This document shows positions 43,335 through 55,345 of a stretch of DNA of 64,000 nucleotides, one piece after another. The notes under the pieces were generated by a model. That model worked only from the letters and a program-made list of their open reading frames with translations, had not been told where the DNA came from and did no database searches. Source of the stretch: Escallonia rubra (taxonomy: Eukaryota; Streptophyta; Magnoliopsida; Escalloniales; Escalloniaceae); assembly GCA_033065855.1 (NCBI GenBank), contig JAVXUO010002352.1, positions 186,001 through 250,000 of the forward strand, given 5' to 3'. How positions within the stretch are numbered: the first letter of the stretch is position 1; every line of letters begins with the position of its first letter. The position numbers were made by a program, and so were the translations under genes.

Positions 43335-44825
43335 TTAATAATCTTCTTTGGTAGAATAAAAATAGTGCACCGATTGCATGCTCATTAACACGGATATAGC
43401 AAGCTGCAATCTTCCAGCATAAGACAAGTACTTGGAAGTCCAGCTTGTTATCCTCTTGACCAGCCTTTCAATTAAGACATTGCAATCTTTAAACTGAAGC
43501 TTGGTTGAAATAAGAGGTACTCCTAGGTATGTAACAGGGAGCTGCCGAGAAGGTAAACCAATGATGGTCATTAGTTCCTCAGCCTGATTTTTCTCAATTC
43601 CAGCCATGTAGATTGAGCTCTTGCTCAAGTTACGTGCTAGCCTGAAAGGGACTCAAATTCATTGAGAAGTTGTTTGAGTAACACTATGGTGTCCGTATCT
43701 ACCTTAGCCAAGAGAAATAAATCATCTGCAAAACACAAATGATTTATTTTTAGCTCTTTGCACTTAGGGTGATACTTGAATATAGCTTGAACTGCATAAT
43801 AATCCAGTAGACCTACAAATCCCTCCATAACCAATAAGAACATGTCGGGTGAGATGGGATCACCTTGCCTTAAGCCCTTTGCATTGGCAAAATATCCATC
43901 CATGCTACCATTTAGATTGATGGAAATTCTGGCTGTAGTCACACACTTCATGGTCCAATCTATAAACTTGCTTGGAAACTGTAGAACTTCCATCACTTGC
44001 TGTAGGAAATCTCACCCCACCGAGTCATAAGTCTTTTGTGAGTCAATCTTGATTACACACCTAGGTTGACAACCTCTTTTATGGTAGTTCTTCACCAGCT
44101 CCTGCATTAATAGTATATTATCTGCAATGTTCCTGCTGGCTAAAATGTAGACTGCTTGGACCTTATAATTTGCGTTAGTATCCTCTTGAGCCTTGCACAT
44201 AGGATCTTAGATATGCATTTATACACTACATTACAGCAGGCATAGGCCTGATGTCTTTCATAGTGTTAGGGTAAGGAACTTTAGGTACCAAGGTTAAGGC
44301 AGTGTTGTTGAAAAAATGAATGCCCTTGGACTTGTCAAAAAATTTCAACACAGCCTCACTTACATCCTTTTTCACAATTTTTCAGTTTTTCTGAAAAAAT
44401 TCTGAAGTATATCCATCAGGCCCTGGTGCCTTTTTAGCCTTCAAAGAGAACATAGGTTCTTGAATCTCCTTTTCACTTACAGACGTACATAGTAATATGC
44501 TTGTTCCTGTCCTGAAACCTTGTTACTTAGAACCTCCTCTAATCTACTCTTTAGTATTTTGGTTTCTAGGCATTTGAGTTCCAAGAAATGCTTGAAAATG
44601 GTCGATTGCTACCTTATGAACCTCCTGTTGTCCACTAACACAGTCAGCATTGTCTTTCTTAATTGATAAAATTTTGTTGTGTGATCTGTAGACCATCATT
44701 TTCCTGTGGAAATATGCAGTTTTTCTATCCCCCAGTTTGAGCTCTTTGACTCTGGCTTTCTGATAGTAGAAAGCCTCCTCAGCTTGTAACAACCTATAAT
44801 ATTGTTCCTGCAACTCCTTGTCCAT
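43335..44825 (-). pseudogene. LINE reverse transcriptase region, fragmented
   Basis: Reading order on the minus strand: helical KELQEQYYRLLQAEEAFYYQ with GDRKTAYFHRKM (44825-44544); ILASRNIADNILLMQELVKN and CVIKIDSQKTYDSV (44200-44012); SINLNGS, GLRQGDPISPDMFLLVMEGF and FADDLFL (43996-43637); LPVTYLGVPLISTKL, LSYAGRLQLAISVL (43628-43335). Canonical order for plant L1 RT and the following segment, with at least three frame breaks. Confidence 0.8.
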
Positions 44826-45294
44826 AGGAATTAATGTAGAATCATTGTCTGGCAGGATTCTCTTCTGTACAGCTGAATTTGGTAGCTTTTCACTGAAATT
44901 TGACTATAATGCTCTCTATTCAATTTCTTCAACTCTGGTTCATCATCTTAAGTTTTGCCCAGTGCAATTGTCCCCCAAACCTATTGTAGTATGGTTCCGA
45001 AGCTGAAATGATGCATCCAAAAACAAAGAACTTGAATTGTGTCTTCCCTTTCCATTGTTCTACAGAGACTTGTATAGTGAGTAGAGAGTGATAAAAAAAT
45101 ACTAGGTTCATGCACGTTCACCTGTGTATTTGGGTAGGTCTCCACCAGCCCCCATTTTGCATAGCTTTGTCAAGTCTAGCCATTATCATATCATTTTCTC
45201 TTTCATTACACAATGTAAACTGCATTGTCAAGTCTAGCCATTATCATATCATTTTCTCTTTCATTACACAATGTAAACTGCATTCCTCTTGTAT

Positions 45295-45621
45295 TCATGT
45301 CCTGCAATTGAGTGTTGTATGTACATTGATTGATTCTTGTAGATCTCTCCTGTGTATTCCAAGCCTTCCCACTTTCTCATGCGAGTATTTGACTATATTG
45401 AAGTCTCCTGCCACCATCCAAGGTTGATCTTTGATTTTATTAGCATCATCTTCTAGCTTCTGCCATAAAAGCCTTCTTTTATCTCCCTTACTGTTAGCAT
45501 ACAAAAATGTCATATAAAACACTTTCCCATGATCATGATGTGAAACTCTACCAATGATATGCTGAGAAGAGCTGTTAACTATCTCAACATGTACTTTGCA
45601 GCACTTCCATCCAAACCACAA
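45295..45621 (-). pseudogene. LINE AP-endonuclease fragment
   Basis: MWFGWKCCKVHVEIVNSSSQ..., FYMTFLYANSKGDKRRLLWQ and PWMVAGDFNIVKYSHEKVGR are family signatures of the exonuclease-endonuclease-phosphatase fold. The DFN part of the active site is kept. It continues only in broken frames. Confidence 0.75.
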
Positions 45622-45849
45622 TCTAGATACTCCTTTACTGTTAAGAGAGTAAGTAAAGCACCAGTCCTTCCTCCGCTTCTTTGTGATATTTTGAATTCCG
45701 CTTCTTTGTGATACTTTGAATTAATTATTCTCTAACTCTAGTTTCCAACAAGCCTAGTATTTCCACATTATTTTGTTTCATCACTTTTCTTACTTCAGTG
45801 TGCCTCACAGGGCTGTTAAAGCCCCTGCTATTCCAACATGCAATGCTTG

Positions 45850-47525
45850 TCATTTAAATTTAGGTTTACTACCTCTGCTTGCAGTTGCTCTATTTAAAGA
45901 CAAGCTTTTAGCATTCTTAGCTCTTAGCTGCATTCCATTCCCAGGTTTTTCCTGGGATTCATCCCTTGGTGTTCTAGTATTAATTTCTGTATTATCATGA
46001 TTGGCCAGATAGTAAAACCTGTTAGAAGTTGTTACTTCTGCAGACTTCTGTACAGTTGTTATCAGTGCAGTGCTATGAGTTGTCTCCTTATGAGTACTTC
46101 CATCCACAGCTTGCTTGATTTTCTCCTCCTTTCTTGTATTGCTCTCCTTCCCTTTCCATATCATTGCATACTTTTTATAGCAATTATTCACCTTGTGGCC
46201 AAATACATTGCAGTGGGTGCACTTCAGAGATAGCCACTCATACTCCACTTTTTGTTCCACGATCTGTCCATTAGGCCCTTTCGGTGGAATTACTTCAGGT
46301 AACTGGGCATCCACATTGACTTCAACACAAATTCAGGCATAGCTCAATCTCTCTTTATTAGCAGCCATACTATCCATGAACATTGGGTTCCCGACTGAAC
46401 TGGCTATTCTACTTAACATGCGAGCAGACCAAAATTGTAATGGCAAGTTCTGTAGTTTGATCCAAACAGGAACGTTACTCAGACCATCTTTGGCCAAAGA
46501 CATATCAGGGTTCCTAGGTTTGATGATCATAGGTTTATTATCAAAAAAACCAAGGCCCTTTATCCATAACCCGTTCTTGTGCCAAAGGAGTACCAAATTT
46601 CACCCCGAAGACCCCAGATTTAATGAGGCTTAGGGAGAAGGTCCCAAACCTATTCCATCTTTTTTCCATGAAATTCTTCATCACATGGAACGGGGGTCTG
46701 GTTACCAGCACATATACAATCATAGCATTTTTCCATGCATTCACTTCCTCCTGCGTATATTCTACACCTTTCTGACGCAACACCTCTTGTGGTGGGATAA
46801 AGTCAAGTTGATTTTCTGTTATAAATTCATGATTCGGACGAAGAATCGTGGCATAAGATTTTTTGTTATTGATATTCTGTTCAGCCCCTTTTTGCTTATC
46901 AATTCCTCTGTTTTTTGAAAGCAGAGGTGGAAAATCAGAACCATCCACCTTATTTCTCCATACTTACGTGGAATAATGACGTGGCCGTGACTTGCTTCAG
47001 CGGTGTAAGTGGCACGCTCCTCTCTCTGTGTATCTCGAAGCGTGATTCCAGCCGTCGTCAATTCCTTGTTTTCTTCCATTCAAACCGAATCAATGTGGTC
47101 ATTATATCAATCTTTTCTGACACCAATGGATCTGGATTTTTAATTCGATCATTATGAGCTTTCTCATTAATTCGAATTTCCTCTCTCAATTTCTGTTTTT
47201 CCCGCCTCATCTCTTCGATTTGAATCTTGAGTTGTTCAATTACACTATTTTGATCTTCATCTGCATCTGAATCCGAGCTTGATGTCATATCCTTCATTAC
47301 ATTGTTACTGATTCGCTCACGGTTGCTCGGCCACAGATACCCAACATCACAGAAAGCCTCCAACCCTAAGCAAATTCTCAGCTCTGCGGGAGGAGATGAT
47401 TTGTCAACCACCGTGTTGTTATCATGGATATGTTGCCAATCTTTGCCTGTGAATTCATTTGCAAATGGATTCTTTGGTGGTCCTCGTTGCCGTGATGATC
47501 GCAGTGTCGATGTTGCCGGAGGCAT
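45850..47525 (-). pseudogene. LINE ORF1 (coiled coil, DUF4283, zinc knuckle), fragmented
   Basis: Pieces at 47525-47058, 47079-46819, 46948-46541, 46596-46333 and 46314-45850. Signatures: coiled coil, RPNHEFITENQLDFIPPQE, KWRNRFGTFS-like WNRFGTFSLSLIKSGVFG, GPWFF, LPLQFWSARMLSRIAS, and the CCHC knuckle. A nucleic-acid chaperone in intact relatives. Several frame breaks here. Confidence 0.75.
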
Positions 47526-47589
47526 CCCCGATTAGGGCTCACTTAGTGAGAGGCCAGAGCTTCTCTCTCTATAACTCTAAATATGGTAA

Positions 47590-48740
47590 CTTTCAGTGTC
47601 CTATAACTTCATTACTGCAAATTATAAGCTCATGCCAAGTAAGAAATCAAGATTTCTATTTGCCGCGCCCACTTCTTTGGCGTAGTTGATAGCTAGTTTC
47701 ATTAGTATTTTGTACAGGTTGAAAAAGGAAAAGCAATAAGGCAATGCAAGTAAGCAATCAAATCGAGGAGTTATGCAGTGAAAAACTCCATGAGAATGCT
47801 TCCCAAATATATGGACGCTCGAGACTTTAATGTTGGATCCTACTTCTAGCTTTTAGGTAATAACCCTTTTTCATTATAACTGGTCACACCTAATAATTCT
47901 TTACAAGAGTGTATCCGGTTCACACATCCCTCTGGGTTATCAGACTCATAATTTCATTTCTATTTTTGTATTCAGAATTGACTTATTATTTTATAAACGA
48001 GAGTATCAATGTATATTTGACAGTATCAATGGAAACAAGAGCCATTGTGTACATGGCTATAATTTGACAAAGGTACGATATTTAATTATCGACGCAGATA
48101 GGGAGAGAGTTAGACCTATCCTACAAGATAGTAAACTAAAAGGGTACTATTCTTTTATGTTTCGAATATTTCATGTTAATTACTCAATTATCACAAGTTC
48201 ATCGAAATCAGCACACCAGTGACCTGTTTTCCTGCGATGAGTTCTTAAAGTACTTGCCTTTGAAAATCATTAAAACGAACAACGATTCAAGATGTTATAG
48301 TTAGCACCAAAAGCTGTCGTCGATTGATCCACAATGGAAAACGTGGCATGCTACATGTAGCTAACAATAACTGGGAAGTCATATAGACATATAGTTAGCA
48401 CCAAAAGCTTGCTGAGTGCCATAATGTTTGCCCATGGACTGGTTTAATTGTTAAACTCAAATTATTTTTCACAAAATTGAAAATAATTGAGATGCAGTCT
48501 TTTGGCTCTGAGAATGATATGGTCAGAAGTTGGGAAGGAGAAATACTTTCACATTTTCCATTTGTATTTGACTTTTAAGTTATTGCTATCATATGGTAGC
48601 TGCCACCTACTAACAAAAATCGAAGGGCAGGCATCATGAAGTTGCACTCAATGCCTATATAAAGCAGTCCCTTCACGTTCAGAACATCCCAAAGGTAAAA
48701 GCCATTATATATAGCAGCTCCAACTGTTATTCCCTCAAAG
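47590..48740 (+). promoter_or_regulatory. Upstream region of 2OGD copy 2 with empty sites
   Basis: Paralogous to 30100-31135 plus 36822-38057, without the MITE and MULE-1. The pre-insertion MULE site reads ATTTCATTTCTATTTTTGTA near 47960. A TATA box TATATAAAG lies at 48656-48664, 77 bp before the ATG. Confidence 0.75.
48656..48664 (+). promoter_or_regulatory. TATA box of 2OGD copy 2
   Basis: TATATAAAG, followed by CAGTCCCTTCACGTTC where transcription would start, and the ATG at 48741. Confidence 0.5.
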
Positions 48741-51134
48741 ATGGCGAGCATCAAAGTACTTGCTGAATCCCCTAACCTCCTTGGCTCCATCCCGTCCGAC
48801 TATGCTTACTCCATGAATCACTACACACCCCTTGATTCCGATCAGGAAGATTCAATCCCGATCATTGATTACTCGTTGCTCACCTCAGGCACTCCTGATC
48901 AACGGTCCAAAGTCATCGACGAACTTGGCAAAGCCTGCGAGGAGTGGGGCTTCTTCTTGGTAAACCATGCAGCAATTTATAACGTCATGTAACTTTCTAG
49001 TATTGGATTTTGGTTAATGCCGCGAAAAATAGTTTTATAATGTGTAGAACACCACTGAATTCAAGTCATATAGAGTAGAAGGTGAAGTCAAAATATAATC
49101 GACGCAGAATGCAACCAAATGTCTACGTCCTTAAGGCAAAATGACAAGATATTTATCACACGTCTTGAAATTTATTTATCAAAATTGTTACGGGTGTTGC
49201 ATTTCCCTGCCCCCACCAGCACAACACACAGGCACACATACACTTTAATGTTGTACATGAACCGCTTAATATGGTGCATGGGGGCATATGACTTATTACT
49301 ACTGGTGGCTGTATGTCTGTAGCTGGTTAATCATGGCGTACCAGAGACTCTAATAGACAAGGTGTTTGATGCCTCAAATGAGTTCTTCAATCTATCGGAG
49401 GAGGAGAAGCAGAACTTTGACGGGAATAACGCGTTAGACCCGATCAGGTGCGGCACTAGCTTCCATAATGCTAGAATGGGGAAAATCTTGCTCTGGAGGG
49501 ATTATCTTAAGGTCATTGCACATCCATAGTTTCACTTCCCAGACAAGCCTGCAGGTTTCAGGTATAAACCATCTATCTTTTCATTAAAGCCTCTTTCTTT
49601 CAAGTCAGAAAATTCTGCAAAATAAAAGTTTTACTGCGAGTTCTAAAGCATGGTCTAAAGTTTCAACTTGAAACTGCCAAAAGAAAATTTATCTTCTGTT
49701 ACCTTAGGTGACCGAGTACATACATATTTTCGTGACTGCAGCAAACTTTCATTAGAGTATTGCGAACGGACACGCACAGTGGCGAGGGAGTTGCTTAAAG
49801 GGATAACAAAGAGCCTTGGACTTGAAGAATCCGATATGGACAACGCCTTAAACTTGGACTCGGGCTTACAACTGTTTGCTGTGAATCTCTATCCTCCTTG
49901 TCCCCAGCCTGAACTTGCAATAGGGATCCCGCCTCACACAGACCATGGACTCGTGACACTGCTTATTCAAAATGGAGTTAAGGGACTAGAAGTGCAGCAT
50001 AATGGCAAGTGGGTCAATGTTGATGCCCCTCCCAACTCTTTCATGGTCAACACCAGCGATCACCTTGAGGTGAATTCCCCTTTCATCCAATGTTCAAATT
50101 TTTTTTTCTTCACTTTAATGATTTACAATCTAGCTTGTAACCATCAATTTTGCATAACCCTTGCAATGTTGTGCATGAAGTATTGTTAGCAGAGAACGAG
50201 CCAACAACCTTAAATTAATCCAATATAAGCTGGAAAGATTCAGCTCTAGTGTTGTATAGTTGTTTCCGGAGTGTGTTTAAACTTGTAATTAATAAGGAAT
50301 TATAATCACGTGCCACCCTGCCATGACCACCACCGCTCTTGTATTATGTAGCCACTACCACTACCACTACCACTACCACCCACAAACTATATTTGCACCC
50401 AACAATACCACATACTTAACAATTCTGGACTCACTGTTGCTGATGTTACTTGCATTATGAACATTTGTCACTATTGCTAGCTTCTAGCTACCAGCGCCAC
50501 CCATCACCACAACCAACACAATCTATGACCACATTCTCTCTGTCCTACTACACCCACCACTGTCACATGCAACTTAGTAAAAAAACTGGTATACGTTAGA
50601 TTGATTGCAGAGTAGAGCGAAACCTAACTGACATAGGCATATGCCTTATTCTTCTATTTCCGTCTTATGCTTACTATAAACACACACATATACACACGTG
50701 CATGCGTTCACGCACACAATGACACACCTAAGCCTTGATCTGTAGCTTTACTTTTTTTTTTTAAAAATATACAATATATATCTTCTAGCTTAAAAGTCAA
50801 AGGATCTACACTGTTGTCATCTTTATGACAACTGTTCAGCTTTGTTGATTATTTAACAAAATCTTGGTTGAGTTGTCAGATATTCAGCAATGGAAAGTAC
50901 AAGAGTGTTAAACATCGAGCGCTAGTGAATAGCAAGGCTACAAGGATATCACTGGTCACACCCTATGGACCATCGCTGGACACAATTGTTAGGCCAGCTT
51001 CGAAATTGGTTAACACTAAAACTCACCCAACTGCATACATCCCTATGGAGTATAAGGAGTATGTGGAGCAACAACAGAACACCCGACTTGGTGCAAAATC
51101 CTGCTTGGATTGTGTTCGAGTTCAAGAACAGTAG
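48741..51134 (+). pseudogene. 2-oxoglutarate-dependent dioxygenase copy 2, four exons, one nonsense codon
   Basis: Exons: 48741-48959, 49323-49561, about 49709-50069, 50880-51134, about 357 codons, the usual length of a plant 2OGD. Exon 1 has DIOX_N (SIPIIDYSLLTSGTPDQRSK, CEEWGFFL); exon 2 LVNHGVPETLIDKVFDASNE and HP*FHFPDKPAGF; exon 3 PPCPQPELAIGIPPHTDHGL (iron ligands His and Asp in HTD); exon 4 VKHRALVNSKATRISLVTPY (third His ligand, and Arg-x-Ser for 2-oxoglutarate). Exon 2 holds TAG at 49527-49529, and the exon 2/3 junction appears one base out of phase. Family members hydroxylate or desaturate small metabolites in the cytosol. It resembles the DMR6-like/2ODD19-like group; substrate unknown. 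The catalytic residues are kept, so the loss is recent or the stop is an error. Confidence 0.8.
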
Positions 51135-52560
51135 CTGCATCTTGATATCCCTCTTTGATAGGCAACGCATCTCTGCATGCTCATGAACCTGAGAATAAAG
51201 AGTAGAGAACGTAGTAGTATTTAGTTTACATGCTCATCTTTCAAATGATTTAGTTCGCTGTAAGCTAAGCATTTTAAAGCTTGGGCTGGAGTAAATCACG
51301 TCATTTATAATGAAACTTTTGAGGTTAGCAAGAATAGCATCAGTAGAGAATAAAATGCTCTAAGAGCATCCAGTTAATGGAGGTACGAATGTATACAGGT
51401 TTGGGGTGTAGTCCATAAACGAAATTCGCAGCTTTCATTTACTATGTCACCGTATTTGTATTCGAGAACTCTGGAAATTTGAAGAACATTTCAGCTCCTT
51501 GAGTGGCTTCCAAGTTAGTTAACAATCTATCCGAATCATATCATATAAGTAGATAAATCATCTAATAAACTAAGCATTTTAATTTATGGAGGCGATAAAT
51601 AAACCTCTTTTAGTGTTATTTAGCTCAGGTTATAAAAATGATATGAGGTTCAAATCGTCGCTGATAGGATATTTGGATGTTAGAACTGACTCATGATTGA
51701 TTGTTATGCTTTTAATTTTACATTAATTAAATTTAGATGGTCAGATGTTTGGAGTCAACAAATGGTGTTGACTAGTTTGTGTATTTTTTAATTATGGCAT
51801 TAACCGTTGATATGAGAATTATCACATTATTATGGTGTAAACTTTATGTGATGTCATTGATGGCCAATTTTTTTCCCCATCTGAATTATGTACTTAGATA
51901 GAATCATACTTTAAAGTCTTTGTTTGAATTAACACTTTATTATATAAAGGTATATATATAATGTTATAACTTTTCTTTTCTTTTCTTCTGACAAACAAGA
52001 AGAAGGAAAACTGTATTATCTTATATTTCTTTCTCTTCCATTCTCTTCTTTTTTTTCTTTTCTCTCCTCTCAAAACTAGTGACATACATGCTTTATGACT
52101 ATTTACGATTAAATAAGATTCATAGATATAATTTGCCCAATTTTATTAAATAATATAAAGCTAGAAAATCAATTTTACAGCTTCTAAAACATTACATAAT
52201 TAATATAATGACATATCAGGATTTGGCAAATTTTAGTAAACATATAAAACTAGAAAATCAATTCTAAAGCCTCTAAAGCTTTGCTGATTGCAATCATGAC
52301 ATATTAGAATTTAATTTTGACAACTAACATCTCAAAAACAGTTTAAAGTAACAAATAAACACTCATACATGCAATATACGAAAGCCATGTATAGGAATCT
52401 AGAATTAATGCTTCACAATTCAATAGTTTTCTTTTTCCTTTTATAGAAGCAATACACAATTGGACTAAATTTTCAAAAGTACTTTCAAATACCAACGTGA
52501 CAGTTTACTTCGTAAATTTACTTAAGTTATAAGACCTCACTGAAACAAAGATCATAAACT
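51135..52560. other. Spacer without recognisable gene
   Basis: AT-rich, with only short chance frames. It includes the 3' flank of 2OGD copy 2; AATAAAG-like signals near 51192 could serve as polyadenylation sites. Confidence 0.4.
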
Positions 52561-52566
52561 CTTATA

Positions 52567-52591
52567 AATGCCAAATATATATATATATATA

Positions 52592-52622
<31 letters not shown>
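52567..52622. repeat. TA microsatellite
   Basis: Two TA runs separated by one TC. Confidence 0.8.
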
Positions 52623-52625
<3 letters not shown>

Positions 52626-53122
52626 TATGAGTCATAAGCATTTTGCCTCGAATCAATAGACTAACTAATAAAAGTCGACGCCGATCGAGGAAGTGGGTTC
52701 ATATTATATGTGGCACCTCCACAAAGAATACAAGTTCAAGTCAGCTTCCAAGTGTGCTACATAACAAGAACATAATAAGGGTAGAGACAAGACTACCTAA
52801 ACATACCCTAAAGAGTGGAAGTGCTACAAGGGCATAAAACAAGTAGGAATCAAAGCCAAGTCTAACACTTAGGTCCAGAGTCATGGTCGAGACTCAAGAT
52901 CCAGAGTCAGGGTCTAAACTCCATTATCTTTCTCTCTCTAGAATGTTTTAGCTCTGAAGTTCTATAGTGAAAAGTGAAGTGTGCATATTTGAATGATCTC
53001 AGAATATCTTGAAAATGAAACCTCAAGTCCATTGCTTATAGGAAAATAAGATGCCATGTCATTAAGCAACACGTGTCACTTCGTGGGAATGGCATTTCAC
53101 CAAGGGAACCACATGTTCCGGT

Positions 53123-54138
53123 CAGTGTTATAAAGAGCGCGCCTAGGCGCGCGCCTAGGCGCTAGGCGCGCTCAGGCTCGCACTCAGCGCCTCGCCTAGG
53201 CCTAGGCGCAGCGCGTTCAAGAAGGCGCGCGCCTAGGGAGCCTAGGCGCCTGGGCGCGAGGCGCGCAGCGGTGGTGGAGGCGCAAATCCAGGCGCCGATC
53301 TTGTAGCCGTTCGATTGGACATCGTGGCTTCACATGGGCCGTCGATTTGTCTTCATGAAAACTCCCAAATCAGCTCACAATTTCTCAGACTCGCACTCAT
53401 TCTCAGTCTCAAATCTCAATCTCACGCCTTCTCCAGTCGCATCTCCCTCCCCTCTTCGCCGAATCTCCGGTCGTCGCCGAATCTCCGGTCGTCGCCGCGC
53501 ATCTCCCTTCTTCGCCGGTCGTCGCCGTCGCATCTCCCCTCTTCGCCGGTCGTCGCCGCCGCATCTCCCCTCTTCGCCGGCCGTCAGCTGCTCCAGCCGC
53601 TAGCGCTGCTTCGGAGTTCAGCCACCGCGGCACCGCCATTGCTGTCCTCGCCATTGCTGCTCTCTCTCTCGGAGTCTCGGGTGAGCAGTTCTTGCCTTTT
53701 CTTTTTTCTTCATACACTGTCCAGTGACTGGACAGTGTATGAAGAAAAAAGAAAAGATTGCATTTTCTTTTTTCTTCTTGCCTTTTCTTTTTTCTTCATA
53801 CACTGTCCAATTGAAATTGAGTTTGAATTCATACACTGTCCAGGCAGATAAGATTGCATAATATGAATTGAATTGAGTTTGAGATTGAAATTGAAATTGA
53901 AATTAATTTGAATTGAATTGGCCCTTAATTGATATATGTGCATTTAATCTGATTTGTTAATTGTCATGTGTTTTTTTTTAAACATAATTTATTGTTTTTG
54001 TGTATTATTATTATTATTATTTATTTATTTTAATATTGCGCCTCGCTTCGAAAAGGCGCGCGCCTGCGCCTTGCGCCTTGCGCCTAGGCTCCAGGGACCT
54101 TTTGCGCCTTAGGTGCGCCTGCGCCTTTAATAACACTG
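53123..54138. mobile_element. hAT-type non-autonomous element (1,016 bp) with GCGCCTAGGCGC subterminal repeats
   Basis: Ends CAGTGTTAT-AAAG-GCGC (53123) and the inverted GCGCCTTTAATAACACTG (54138). Perfect 8-bp duplication GTTCCGGT at 53115-53122 and 54139-54146. The left 160 bp and right 110 bp are built of GCGCCTAGGCGC palindromes. The middle (53315-53690) looks like a coding leader with SSP-rich frames ending at a donor (CGG|GTGAGCAG near 53680), possibly a captured host exon. Confidence 0.85.
53694..53755. repeat. Near-perfect palindrome in the hAT-type MITE
   Basis: TTTTTTCTTCATACACTGTC then CAGTG and ACTGGACAGTGTATGAAGAA form an inverted repeat of about 28 bp per arm with almost no loop. 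A third copy of CATACACTGTCCA occurs near 53800 and a fourth near 53830. Confidence 0.75.
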
Positions 54139-54872
54139 GTTCCGGTGATCCAGACTGTTGGAACACATAATTGCTCAGCTTCCCCTGTATGACTTCTTTT
54201 TCTTTTTCTAGGAAGATTGCTCACACAATGACCGCATCTCCTGAGAATGCCTTTGATCTATAGCCACCAGTCTAATGCCCTTGTTGAGTACCACGGGAGG
54301 GCCTCCAGAGACACAGCACAACCTAACACAGAGGGAAAGACCCAATACCAAACTGTTGCGAGTCTGATGCCCTCCGGATATCTACTTCCATCTCGGAGTG
54401 ACCTGATCACTACAACAAAAAAGGTCTTTAGCAACAAATTTTCCCGTCGTTAAAAATAAGAATTTTGTCGCCAAAAACTTTTACCGACGGAATTTCTGTC
54501 GATAAAAGTCCATTGGTGAAACTTTTTTTCTATAAGATTAGCGATGAAATTTTATGATATGTCAATCTCCAAATCTTCTTACCCTACCCTACCCCGCCGC
54601 TGCCCCCACCGTCTCCACACCCCCATCATCACCTTTTTTCCCCCACCCACTGCTGCCATACCCTTTCCCATGTAGCCAAACCCCTTCACCAACTGTGTAA
54701 CGGAACCCCTTCTCGACCAACCACACAGCATGCCTGCTCTCGCGGCCTTACCCCTTCCCTCACCCCTCCCCGCTGCCGCTACATTCCTCCTACCACCCCC
54801 ACAGCATACGCATCCGTCCCCACCATATTCATAGTAATGGTATCAGATTGCCACTATCATTACCTTGGCCTG

Positions 54873-55345
54873 TGTAATGACCCAGTCCACGGTCCCACCA
54901 CAGGGCTTTACATCCCTCAGAATGGCTATGCAATTAGGTACTTATGAGTTCATGAGTAAGATCTTATAAGGTCAATCACAAATCATCCACATCTAATTTG
55001 GAATATCATAATCTCTCCACCTTATGCCTTAATGTCCTCATTAAGGCTCGATCACACATAGCCCAGAATAATCCTCTCTACCCGATGTGAGATATACCCG
55101 GCTCACCCTTCGTTACCCCAACTATTCTCCTGAGGTAAAATATACTCGGGCTTGCCTTCGTTTCCCCCAACCATCGGCTACCCGACCGATTAGCCCAGCC
55201 CGTGCTTTCAAGAGTCAGTTCTGATACCATCTGTAAAGACCCAATCTATGGCCCCACTACAAGGCGCTACCTCCCTCAAAAGGGCTAGCCAATTAGGTAC
55301 TTATGAGTGCATGGTTAGGATCTTATAAAGCCAATCACAAATATC
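54873..55345 (-). mobile_element. TRIM-like LTR fossil
   Basis: Two direct repeats of about 115 bp (54873-54986, 55232-55345) start TGTAA.GACCCA. Between them, on the minus strand, TGGTATCAGAACTGA lies directly inside the right-hand repeat, a tRNA-Met primer-binding type site. So the element is oriented on the minus strand and its interior is only about 245 bp or less. No coding capacity. A related fragment lies at 1066-1135. Worn, with the right border uncertain. Confidence 0.55.

Larger units (their letters stand above)
43326..47590 (-). mobile_element. L1-type LINE, broken, between the two 2OGD copies
   Basis: Read on the minus strand from about 47570. ORF1 has a coiled coil (IEQLKIQIEEMRREKQKLRE), DUF4283 (WFF...VPVWIKLQNLPLQFW) and zinc knuckle CTHCNVFGHKVNNC. 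ORF2 has an endonuclease piece (WMVAGDFNIV, 45300-45620) and reverse transcriptase pieces (44825-43335) with KGLRQGDPISP, the catalytic FADDLFLLAK and YLGVPLIS. Frames are broken by several shifts and stops. No 3' poly-A and no target duplication are visible. The 3' end stops where copy 1 of the 2OGD is cut, and the 5' end where copy 2 begins. Confidence 0.85.
52690..54411 (+). mobile_element. LTR-type fossil B, split by a MITE
   Basis: Second copy of the fossil at 20690-21632, following it in order from GTGGGTTC to CGGAGTGACCTGA. It holds the 1-kb hAT-type MITE at 53123-54138 and is cut at 54411 by a CACTA end. Non-coding and more diverged than fossil A. Broken. Confidence 0.5.

Noticed and set aside
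43842-47689. Several plus-strand frames of 60-105 codons over the LINE
   Set aside because: They are antisense shadows of the LINE open reading frames.
53315-53851. 178-codon frame in the MITE as a host gene
   Set aside because: Low-complexity Ser/Pro/Leu, runs through a likely splice donor and a palindrome; at most a captured leader exon.
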